From NCBI GenBank assembly GCA_005784505.1, contig VCAZ01000233.1, positions 248,001 to 312,000 on the forward strand: a stretch of 64,000 nt of DNA. The letters are read 5' to 3'. The DNA comes from Bagarius yarrelli. Taxonomy: Eukaryota; Chordata; Actinopteri; Siluriformes; Sisoridae. The translations under genes were made by a program, and so were the position numbers. Under the pieces are notes generated by a model, which saw only the letters and a program-made list of their open reading frames with translations, was not told the DNA's origin and ran no database searches. Numbering within the stretch: the stretch's first letter is position 1; the number at the start of each line of letters is the position of its first letter. Shown here piece by piece: positions 38,601 through 51,904 of this stretch.

Positions 38601-41600
38601 TTGTTGATTGCCAGGAGAGCATGGAGACACGGGGGTGGGAGTTTATTAACCAATTTAAGGGTAAAACACAATCAAAAATATTATACAGTAAACAAACAAA
38701 CACATAGTCCAAAAACAGAATTCATCCATCCATTGTCTATAGCCGTTTATTCCAAATCAGTCTCACGGGGATCTGCTAGATTCTATCCCAGCTGTCATTG
38801 GGTAAAAGGTAGGGGTCACCCTGGACAGATCACCAGTCCATCACAGGGACACATACAGACAAACACTTACACACACACTTACTCCTATCTGCAATTTAGA
38901 ATCCTCATCAATCTAACATACATGTTTTTGGACTGTAGGAGTACCTGGAGTAAACACACACAAACACAGAGAGAAGATGCAAACTCCACACAGAAAGACC
39001 CCTGCAGGGGATACGAACCTGACACCTTCTTGCTGTAAGGCAACAGTGTTAACCACACAAGGCCGATTATACTTTACATTTGTGTGATGCATTGTGTTAC
39101 CATATAAAGTTAAGCTATGAAAGTAATCATAGGAAAAATCATGACAGTTAGTATTCTGAAGAAGTGTTTTGGTGGTGAGCCCCCTCACTTAAAAGCCGTG
39201 TTGAAGCTGGGAATCGAACCCAGTTAGCAGTCCAAAACTTTACCACTGCGCTTCTACTACAAAAAAGATCAAAACATTTTATTTATAGCATAGCGGGAAC
39301 GTGGCTCTGTCATTTGTCAAAATGGGGTCCCCTTAATTTAAACTTTATTTAATTTGTCAGATACACAAGCATACACTGTACAGCATATAGCATTCGAAAA
39401 GCATTGTATGCCTGCCCATTATTGTAATTCACGCCTTTCCAATACAGTTACATTCTTAATAAGCAGGTAATGCAATTAATTATTGTTTTTTTTTTCCAAG
39501 ACAAAAGCTACCTGGATAGACTGCTGTTCCAGGAGAGTTTTGAGTTTGCACCCCTTAGCTGTTCGTAGCCATGAGGCGTGAAAGGCAATGGTGTGCTGGC
39601 ACTTGTAATTATGTCCTCATCCAACAGCGTCTGTGTGTTCTGTCTTGACAGGCGGTTTTGGTAAAATTCATGAATACTTTCATGGGACACATCTTTCCCC
39701 TAAAGACCGAAAGAAAGGGAAGTGATATTAGATTGCTGCTTAACAGATTGTGTTGCTGTCAAGACTGACTAAGAGCACAATTATTTGTTTAAAAAATAAT
39801 TTTACTTTAAAATAACAAATGAGTGACTAAATGAATGTCTTTGTCATTGTCACATGTACCACAAAATAAAAAAGTGTTATTCAATCAATGCATCATATAG
39901 AACTAAAAGGCGTATAAAACAAAAATAAATAAATAATATACACATAAAATAACATTAGAAAAAAAAATTAAAAAATCAATCATACATTTAGTTATTCATT
40001 AAATTGCACAGTCTCTTGTTTTAACTAGCAGCATGTTATCTTTTAACTCTATTGAGCGCTGTTACTGCTGTGGAATAGAAGTGTTTGGGTCTATTTGTCC
40101 TTGATTTTAATGAACTGCATCGTCTTCCTGACGGTAGTAGTTAAATAAATGATGTCCAGGGTGTAAGGTTGTCCTTTATTATATTTGTGCCAAGACTGCA
40201 CTAATCGCTTACCTTGTTCTGTTGCTGGCTTAGCAGTGCTCTTTCCATTCGTAGAACTTTTGAGATGTCCAAATTGTCCTTACAGAATGAGTTTAAACCT
40301 GCTGTTATATCATCCATCAGCGAACGGATGAAGACCAAGCTAAACTTCAGACCGTCAATAATCCGCTCAGATAATTTAGCTGTAAGAGAAGATTAGGAAA
40401 TAATTTTACAGGCACATTCTATAAAAGAATTCCTTATTGCCTCTATTTATACACAGATCCCCCATAACATTAAAACCACTGACAGGTAACATGTATAACA
40501 TTAATTATGTTATTACAGTGGTTCCTGTCAAGGAGTGGGCAGCAGTTACAGTTGGTTTGTTAAAAGCAGAAAAATAGGCAAGGCTAAGTGCGTTTGACTA
40601 AACAAGGGGTTAAAAAAATGATGTCTAGATTATGGTCAGTCTTGTGTGGTATGTCCCATACGTAGTGGTCACCACCTTCGAGAAGTAATTGCAACTGAAT
40701 CGATGTCTAGATTCTTTTTCTGTATAAAAAGTGAAGGCTAAGCGGTTTTGGTCTGATTACACAAAATATCTACTGCATAAATAGCTGAAAAATGTAACTC
40801 TAAGTGGCAGAACACACAGGTTGTCTAATGTTATGGCTGATCAATGTATTTTAATATATTTTGTCTCTGGGTTCTGTACATGACTCAAAAACTGTAATTA
40901 AAATATTTAACAAATAAAAGGTGTATAAATAGTACAGATGCACAATATCAGATAGATAAAATAGCAGTGATGTGGGTGAAAAAGAAGTCATTTTTATCGC
41001 TCTGATAAATGAAGGAAAATCTATAAATAGATCAGATAATTACACTTTCTGGTGAATCAATCATGCAGTCTGATTTATCCGAGATTCAGCCGCTTTCCCA
41101 GTCAGCCATTGTTCCCAGATCAGGCAGATTCCCAGCCAGTGTTGCCAGATTGGGCGAGTTTTAACCCAATTGTTTTTCTTTTAATCAGAGTCAGACCAAA
41201 AATAAATGCTTTGATTTGGTTAATTTCTTTATATTTAGGCTGTTTTTTAATGGCGGGTATTTAGTTTAAACTACAAACATGTAGAGTCATTTGTAGAGTC
41301 TGGACTGACGTTTGTTATTATAGTTCGACCAAAATCACTAAAATATCACTTTTAATCAGTCTATATTAGTATATTAGTATAGTAGTATTATATTAATTTA
41401 TTCATCTTCTATACCTGCTTATTCCCTAATTCGGGGTCAAGCGTTCTGTGGCTGTGCATAATCACAGTATATTTATATACCCATCCCAGCTGTCTCTGAA
41501 AAAGCAAAAGGCAGGAGGGGTACACCCTCGACAGGGTGCCAGTCCATCACAGGGCCAAACTCACAGTGCTTACCACTAAGCCACAAGCTGACCGCTGCAG

Positions 41601-44600
41601 ATTATTTAAAAATTATAATATAAAAATATTAACTCGTTGTTTATAGGTATCTGTATCGAAATCGACCATGAAGAGCTATTATCGATTATTGGTAATAATG
41701 TTCATATTGTGCATCCCTGGCAAATAGTGCATTTATTATATAAGTCACTAGTGCACGAGTCAGTGTTATGCATAAATACATTATTTAATCATTATAGTCT
41801 TTATAAGCAGAAGCCTGTTCTACCTTTCTCTTCTTGCTGTGGCTCAAGACAGGAATCATCCAACTCCTCGCCACTCGACTCAAAGCTGTCTGCGCATAAT
41901 TACAATATATACATTTATAAACTATTTTTACAGTTTAGGTTGCTGCATACCAATGACATTTCATACTATTAAGTTAAAACACAATAAGGCATAATGCGAT
42001 GCTAAAACCAAGAACATTTAAAAACAGACATTTATAGGTTAGTTACAACTTTAAAGAAAAGATAACCCTGACTGGGGGCAATTAAACATTATAAAGTGCA
42101 ATTTATCTAAAAACAGGACCGTACTCTGTTCCTTGCTCAGATCCCTTTTCTGTCTCTTCTTTTGTTTCCTCATTTGAACCTCTTCCATCTGATGAGTTTT
42201 AAGAGCAGCCTTGGAACCTCCTACCCAAGCCTCATACGCCAACTGTGCAGAAGAAAAAAAAAATCTCACGATGAGACATATTTGTCTGTGGTTTCTAATT
42301 CAGTTTTATCTTCAGATTTCCAACCTGAAGGGCAGATTTCTTTTTTGGCACAGACTCTTCTATCTTGCTCTCCACTTCACCCTCCTCTTCTTCACTGTCA
42401 CTCTCAAACAGGCGATACCCACAGGAGTCCCAGACTATAGAATATCACACAGACCACACACACGTTTTAAAACAACTGTTCACATTTTAATCACCTATAA
42501 CTTCTAAACTAATATCTGCAAATGGTGGATGTGATTTGAAGTGATTTAGATTTTAAAATTTTAAATTAGCTGTTATTTAATGAAATAATGTTAAACCCTG
42601 TTTTATAGTAAGAATGTTGCTCTATTGCGGTTCTACAGGTTCACAGTTTTAGAACATTTTATATTCAATTGTTTATTAGTGATTGTTTATGATTCAATGT
42701 TTAAATTCATTAATGTTTATTTTGGATCATTAGAATCAATACATTCTAAATTTACTAATGTTTTCCTGGACTATCATCAATTATTTTAATATAGTTTGTC
42801 TAATTTCATGTTGTGATTTAATGTTAATTCAGGAATCGTAATTATCAGTAAATTATCAGTAAATTTATCAGTACATTTTACAATCAGATATTTTTTGCAT
42901 TCACTTAAGTTTATTTGTGGACAAAAAAGGGAAAGATTCAAAAATTAATCAAGGCGTTTTTGATTGGCACACACTGATGACATTATGATGATTGGTTATG
43001 ATTGGATGATTAAAATGTTAATCCAGGATCACATCCTACTTGGTAAAATCACATCCACCATCTATAATTAGATCAGCAGAATTTACAGTGTCACAGCATT
43101 GCTCCATTACAGCTCCAGGCTCCCTCATTAAAAATCTGCAAATCTAAGGTATATTTTCTCCAACCTCTATGTAAGGTTCTTGTTGTAGGTTTTTCTTGTT
43201 TCATGTTTGTTTTGTTGTTTTTCTTGTTTTATGTTGACTGCCTAGGCAGTGTCTTGTTTACTTCCATGTTCATGTCTTTCTGTCTTGTGATTTCCTTTGT
43301 CCTTGGGTCTTGTTTTCATTGGTTTTGTTTAGTTATGTTCCTGTTTGTTATTTGTCCAGTGTTTTGTATATAGTCATCTTTGTAAATAAAACTGCACTTG
43401 GGTTCAGTACTTCTCGCCTCAGTGGAGTCTACGTTACAAGTACATTCACACAGTTTTTTGCAAAATTCCTGTCTAAATTATAAGCAAGTATGCCAAACAT
43501 AGAGTCCTTTTTTAATATAAACCTTAAAAGTTTAATATAACAAAAGTTTTCCAAGACATGTCTACTCACCAGAGGGACGAGCGGTCCATGGTTTCCACCA
43601 TTCCTTCTGATCACTTTCTTCTATTAAAAAAAAAGGTCATGCATGTCATGTTTCTCTGTTTGATATGATATTCTATACACTATATACCCCCCACATGCAG
43701 TTATAATAACTTCTATGCTGGTTGAAAGGCTTGCCATTTGCCATTGCCATTTATCAGGCCTGCCACTAGCAGGCCTGATGAATTTCCCTATTCAGGCATT
43801 TTAGTATATTCGTTTATTAGCATATAGAGAGTAATAGTAATCTTGGGTCAGGGACTTGTGTCAGACAATAAGCCCATAGATGTTTATTGAGTTAAGGTCA
43901 GGACTCTTATTAAATTTTCACTGAAATGCTACAGCAACAAAGTCATCCTATACAACTGTACACTTTTCTCTTAGTCTGAAGAAGGCCCAGGTATGACTGC
44001 TATTTATATACATTTTACTATATGTATAGTATATGTATAGCATTTACATGTATTGTATGTATCCTATAAAAGATTTTATTTTAGCCAGCGCTGCTAGCTA
44101 CTAACTGTGAGGGTGCCAATGAGCTACCTACGCCCCCTGCAATATTATTTTCTATTTCTTTGTTATTTTGCTATTTTGAACATTTTTTGAACATCTGTAA
44201 TGAAACGCCACTGAGGCCAGTATGGTTTAGCAGTTTATTTAAAAGTATAAACACTAGACATAAACACTGGGAAAAACAACAAAAATTAATTTGACTTGAC
44301 TAGAAGCTAACTAGCTTGACATGAAATTAACATGTTAACACCAGACAACCAGACTCACCGCAGTGGTACAGGAACAAATTCAAGACAAAGACAAAGGGAA
44401 ACACAAGGGCTATAAATACACAACACCAACCAATAGGAACAGGACACATGAATATGGGGATCACATAACAAGGAGCACATGAGGAACAAGGATCGTGAAC
44501 AAAGAACAAGAACTTAAATCATAAAGCATGAACTATATAAGACATAAACATAATATAAACATGAAAGAACAAAAACACAAACACAAGATGAAAAACACAA

Positions 44601-47600
44601 GGTGAAACATAACACATGAAACATTAAACAAGAACTCTAAACCATAAACCTTACGTCACATTTATTGTATTTCAAGCCATACACAAATAATAGGTATTAA
44701 AATGTCTATTTTAGACATCTAATTAGAGATAAGAACTGTACTGTATGTATTTTATTTCTATTTGATAGTTAGCGATACATCGTTTACTATCTATTAGCGC
44801 TTCTATTAGTGCTTCTGTTAGCAGTTCCAAACAGACAGGGAATTTAGCAGTCTTATTAGTGCCTGTCTTCAAAACAGATCAAACAAATCAGGTATGTTCA
44901 AATAAACACACACACCCAGCCTATATAAAATACCAACTGTCATAATTTTCAGGTAATGTTTGATGATAATGAGAGGATCGGATTGAGTTAACTTTAGTGT
45001 ATCCTCTTTTTCTAGCGTTGATGTGTATTACATAATTTTCACAGCATTTCTGATTTAAAAAATCAAAGGCAAATTTGTTTCAAGAAAAGTATTTTAACGC
45101 CTATGGACAGTTTAGATCAGATTAGATCAAATTAGATCAGATTAGATTAGATTAGATTCAACTTTATTGCTATTGTGCAGGGTACATGTACAGAGCCAAT
45201 GAAAGGCAGTCAGCATCTAACCAGAAGTGCATAAGTGGCCTGTTTACAATAAATAGCAGTGTAATAAATAAGGGTATTAATTACAGAGGTAAGAGTAAAT
45301 AATGTACAGAAGGTGCAGTGGTATGTAATATATGGTATCTATAATGGTTTAGAATCACCAATCAATCTAACATACATGTTTTTGGACTGTGGGAGGAAAC
45401 CGGAGTACTTGGGGTAAACACACACAAACTCGGGGAAAACAAACAAACTCCTGGAACCTTCTCATTCTGAGGCAACAGTGCTAATCACTAAGAGGTAAAT
45501 ATCTAGAAGTAATAAAAGCACTAGTTAATATTGTTAGTGCATACACACATAAACCTGATTACCTTTTTGCTCTGCATTACATTTTGGCCCATTTGTGTCC
45601 AGTACTATTGAAGCTTCTTCTGGTGGACTTTTTTGCTTTGACTTGATCTTTTCCATCCTATATTAAAAAATTAAAAAAAAAACATGAAAAAATTGACTTG
45701 TGGGTAAAACCTCAACCTATACTACCCAGGTGCTATGATATCCTTAACTTTTTGGGAAGATTTTTTAGAAAAGACATATTTGTAAAAGCTTTTGCATTCG
45801 ATCACAAGAGCTTTATAAAGTCTTAAAGATATCTCTATATGCTTTATTTTTTATATCTCTATATGCTTTATTTGGTTTAAATAAATATTTCTGCTAAAGT
45901 AAACAAATTTAATATGTGTAACATCCACAAATCTACAATGTAAAGAAATCCTAAAGAAATGTTAATCCTTTAAAAGAAAGTATTTCAAACAATGTTAAAC
46001 ACGCATACTGTTTTTTTAGTAGTTCCACAGATTTTTTCTCCATCTCCAGTCTAGCTGCCACACGTTTCTTTAGCTAGTTCCACAGATTTTTTCTCCATCT
46101 CCAGTCTAGCTGCCACACGTTTCTTTACTTTGGCTTCAAATAGTTCTGCACCTCTTAAACATATGAAGACATTCCGTTATATTTTACACATACAGCAAAC
46201 AATCTTGCATCAATCATAAATTTAGCATGTTAACTTTACTAAATGTTGAGCCTTTTATAAATAAATATACAGAATGTTCTTTGTATGTTTCTATAAAAGT
46301 TCATGAGGCAGTTCATTACCTGGACGCAAGGATCTTTCCTGCTTTAAGGTCAGCTACAACATACAAAAAGTAGTAACTGAGAAATATTCTTCTTTGAGCC
46401 AATAACACAGTAAAACAAACTGCATCCCACACAATACCGGCCTCTCCCACTGGCAGCTCACAGTCGTCAGTAGGCTTAGCTACATGCACAAAAACATACA
46501 GAAGATGAAGTATAGGAAATATTATTTGATCCTCTGCTAACTTTGTATGTTTGCCCACTGACAAAGAAATGATTGGTCTATAATTTTAATGGCAGGTTTA
46601 TTCTAACAGTGAGAAACAGAATAACAACAAAAAAAAACATCCAGAAAAAAATAAGCATTACAAAAAAGTGATAAATTGATTTGCATTTTAATAAGTGAAA
46701 TAAGTATTTGATCCCATTCCTGAAACGAGACTTGATGGCAAAACCCTTGTTGTCAATCACAGATTCCTGTAGTTCCACCAGTTTTGCACACATCTCAGGA
46801 GGGAATTTGTTTTACTCCTAAACAGGTCTGTACATGTGCTTGCCTGGGCAGGGTGACTTGTGGGCACTGCATAATTTCAGTCCTTTACAACATAGTGTGA
46901 TCCCCCATGTAGTTCTGGCCTGATTTCTCAATATTCTCTTGATCACTAAAATTCCACAAGGTGAGATCTTGCATGGAGCTGCAGAATGAGGGAGATTGAC
47001 AGTTATTTTGTGTTCCTTCCATTTGAGAATACTTGCATCAACTGGTGATGAACTTGTAGCCCATTCCAGTCCTGTGTAGGTCTACAATCTTGTCCCTGAC
47101 ATCCCTTAATTCAATGCTTCTGTGGACAGGTGACTTTTATACAGGTAACAAGCTAAGAATAAAAACAGTCCCTTTAAAAATATCCCTTTAAGAGAATCCC
47201 TCAGAGAGAGTGCTCCTAATCTCATCTTGTTACCTGTACAAAGGCACCTGGGAGGCAGAAATCTTTATGAATTGAAATGCAAATCATTTCATAACTTTTG
47301 TAAAATGTGGCTTTCTGGATGTTATTCTCTCTATTAGAATAAACCATTAAAATTGTAGACTGATCATTTCTTTGTCAGTGGGCAAACATACAAAATCAGC
47401 AGAATATACTCACTGTATACACACATTATTTGTGCATGTACATATACATACAAAACTTATTTTTGGACTGTTATGGACATGGCATTTTAAGCTTGTAAAA
47501 ATACTAATTTTTAAATAATTTTGGCCAATATTGTACATCTATACAATATACAGCAAAGCCACACACACACATAACTTTATTTGTTTATTACTATCAGCAT

Positions 47601-50600
47601 CTTAAGCTTGTTTAAATCCTACAGGCTAAGACAAGTTTGATGTTTACTTACGCACATCATAGCCTTTGATAGTACAAAACATACTGAACGCCTGAATGAG
47701 CCAACAGCCTTTTTTTAATAGACTGTCCAGATAGGCACAGGATCCAAACTAAACACAGACAAAAGATCATTAGAGGCTACTAAACATGACATCATGCAAA
47801 AAATACTCCTGATATTTATCTTATGAAAATATATAAAATATATATTCGTATAAATGTACTTTATCTAATGTGACATAACAGAGAAGTGATAGCATAGGGG
47901 TTAAGGTGTTAGACTGCTAATTGGAGGATTAGGGTTCGATTACCACTGCTGGGCCTCTGAGCAATCCCTAATTGCTCAGGTCTATAAAAAAAGTAATTCG
48001 CACTGGATAAGGCATTTGCCAAATGCTGTAAACATAAATAATATAAATATAGTTCAATCAGGATGCCTTGTGCCAAAAAGAGATCAATAGGCAACCTTTT
48101 ATGGCCATGTTTCTAAATTTACATAAATGTACATATGTTTTCCATGAGCTCTATGAAAAGCCTAGACATGAAGACAGCAGCAGCTACGGGGGCGTCCCTC
48201 AAACTTTAAAAATAGAGAAGCAGTACAAACCTTCCCCAGAACAGATCATGGAACAGTCTAAACGTTGTTGACATTGTTTTAGTAGCACAGGTGCTACTTT
48301 GATTGCTTAGGGGCCCGATCAGCTGATAGGGTTAGGGCTGCTTTTTATTTTCCTCCAATTAGCTGGCAGCAGAGCTTGCCGACAAGGCCTGCATAAACTA
48401 ACACGGAATTAGTGACATATGTCCAGTCTTGCTACACTATGTTACTTACTGAATGTTTAATCTTACAAAACCCTGACAGTAAAATTTGTCATAAAATTAA
48501 GTCACGCATTTCAACACCTTTTTAACAGACTGTAATTGAAAGGCAGCATTTTAATTGTTTTTAATTGCTTGCATACTTACAGAGATAAAGTTCTTTAGGC
48601 AAATCACCAGACATGTGTAGGCAATAAGGCAGTCCCACAGTCTGAGTATGTAGCGTACAGGCTGCAGCAGCACTGTGTCTCCAAAAAGCATGAAATAGAA
48701 GCAAGCCACCAGATATCCAAGGCAGAAGATGTTTATACGTGTGGTGCCAGTAATGAATACCAGACATAAAACCAACCAGAAAAAGTAACTGAATACAAAG
48801 ACTTTTGCCATATCGAGATAAGACCTGCAAAACATATACATTGATATGGACAAAATAATGCACATTTTGGTTATTAAAAAATAATATAATAGATTTGGTA
48901 CCTATTTTTCCAGGCAAAAGGATAAAACCCACTACATTTGCTTAATGCACTGCCATAAGATATTTAATACATAATGAAGTGTAATAACATAATCATATCC
49001 CATGTTAGAAACTTGGGTTCAGAGCGCAGGGTCAGATATAATACAGCACCCCTGAAGGGTTAAGGGTCTTGCTCAAGGACCCAACAATGGCAGACTGGCA
49101 GGCGATGGGACTTCCTGGCCTTCCAAACAAAAATGTAGCACTTTTCGTCTGCTCCTAACTTTCTCTAGCTTCGGCCACTGAGCTGTTTCATTGATCCATG
49201 ATGCGGGGAAGGCAAAATTGCGCGAATGTAATTATAATTTTATTTATTTAATTTAATTTAATTTATTTTATTATTTATGCAATTTTAATGGTTATATCCT
49301 GACCATACACAATACAATTAAAAAACTAAAATGTTATACCTGCTTTATATAAATTTCTAGGTATTTGTTGGGAGTCCCCTGGTTTCCTGGGGCACTAAGT
49401 GGCCGGTTACACACTTACTGGTTACGTCCGCACCTTGTTTAAGTCTCTTTATTCTTGTCATTGTTTTCTATAATGTTTTTTATTGTTCCCAGTTTTTTTT
49501 GTGTTTAGTTGAATAATTGTCCCCATTTTGCTTGTGTATTTAAACCCAGATGGTTGTTAAATCGGTCTTTGTCTTGCTTATGTTGATGTTGCTGTTTTTT
49601 TTTACCATGTTACTGCTGCTTCTCCATGCATTTACTTTTAATTTTACTAAAATTATCTTGATTAAAAATTATTATGAAGTCCTTTTTATGAGCACATTAA
49701 TAAAGCACAGGACCAGAACAGCGGCTATATTTACGTAGCTCAGGTTAAGCCCATTGAGCGCTTCAAAAAGGAAGGTATAATAAGTTACTATAATTCTCTT
49801 GGTTTAGCTGCATAGGAACAATATCACATATCACACTATCATATACATATACACACCGGCAGTGAAGAAAATTGCCAACCGACGTGTACTGGTTAAGAGA
49901 GCGAGAATCTAGGTTTTCTGCTGATCTCCACATTGTCCCCTGCCACAAGTCTCACAGAGGCCTTATTCTCATCCTCAAACACCTGCCACTGCAGAGAGGC
50001 TACTATCAGTAACAAGAAGTCATCTAAAAAGAAAATAGACAGCAGAAGAAAGTACAAAGTTTAAAGAAATAAATGTCAGTAAGAAAACTGATACAATGTG
50101 TTTATGAGCAGACTTACAAAATATGAACATGGGGTTGGGTTGCATTGCATAATCTGGCAAATACAGCCACTTTATCTGATTAGAGCTGAGAGCCTTAGAA
50201 CCTTTTCTCCAAGGATAATCTGCAAAACAATAGATACTGTCAGCCTGTTAAATAGGTGGAAAATATGAAAATTCAATTTCATTGTATGAGTAATTTTATT
50301 TTCATGGAATCAATACATTTTATTATTTAAATATGTAGGTATTCCTGAAAATCAACAAAAAGGCTTGATATTTACAGATTTGGCAGACGACTATATCCAG
50401 ACCAATTTACGTTCAATCTTCAATTGAGGGGTTGTGGCAACATGGTTGGAAATTTATTTAACAGTAACGATATACTGTATATCGACATACCATCCAGCTC
50501 TAATTTCATAATTGATCAACTTAGAATCGAAAGTTTACCTGCTGCTAAACCATAAGCTACTTTCTGTTTTAACTTACAATTAATCAAGATAATACATTAC

Positions 50601-51821
50601 ATTTAACACTAAACTTATAAAAAAAGTTTGTCCTGTTAATTTGTCCTGTTAATTAGAACTACAGACTAAAAAATTCCAAATGAATTAATAAGCTCATCAC
50701 GCTTTACAGTCTGAGAACTGATTTTTATGGAGTAACAAATCTATCATATAAAGGTTGTATTTATGTCTTTATTACAACATGATTAATGTTCGATCACCTG
50801 TAATGTTTACGTACAGGAAGTCACCTCAAAAAATGTATAATCAATTTCGCTAAACAAATATCTGATCCCTGTCCTACAATCCCCTTGTCCATGTGTCCTG
50901 TTTCTATTGGTTTTCAGTTCTGTCTATTTTGTGTTGGTCATGTGACCCTCTTTGTTATCATTTATAGCTCTTGGGTTTCCTGTTGTCTTTTGTCTTGAAC
51001 TGTGAATTATTCCCTGTACCATTGTGAGTCTTGTTTGTTAGTGTTTAGTCAAGTCAGGTAAAGTTCAATTTATGTTTGTTGTTTATATTTATGTTTATAG
51101 TGTTTATATTTGTAAATAAAATAAATTTGGGTTCACAAATACTCGCCTCAGTGGGTTCCTTACACTGGAAGTAGAGAAAATTCTTACTTTTATGGTATAC
51201 TTGTATCCTTGTTGTTTTCAATGCTAAAATAAGCTATCACTTTACTACTTTAGCTTCTCAATAAAGATCATTTTTGCGTACCGACACAGAAAGCAGGAGG
51301 CAGCCCAATACAGAGCAAATACTGAAACACCATTAGGCTGGCGGTAAAGCAACAGTATTGGGGCCAAACTTCACCGATAGCCTTCCTGCGACGACGTGCC
51401 AAAACTGCAATCAGTGCAAATGAGTGCAGAAGGGCATAGAAATCCATCCGCTGGCCAATCACATTTACTGCCACTACAAACGATATCTTGCGGAGAAACA
51501 CGAATTACAGATTAAACTGTTGCCTCGGCAGAAATATTTAGATATAATGTAGGTTTATATAAACATTATTCTTTACCTCAAGACCAAATTTGTAGAAGAA
51601 ATAATTGCAAAAGTATTTCAGGCAAGGCTGGATGCCATGATCCATGTGCTGCCATGTGACGTTGTTAAAAATAGTGCCTTTGAGTGGAGGTTTTATGTTT
51701 AAATGTAGACAGTGGTATAGCTGGTGACGATGGACAGTCACATCAAACACAAGCAGGCCCAAGATTAATAAATGATTCTGCAGACACACATTTAAGAATA
51801 GCATGACACACACACACAATA

Positions 51822-51904
<83 letters not shown>

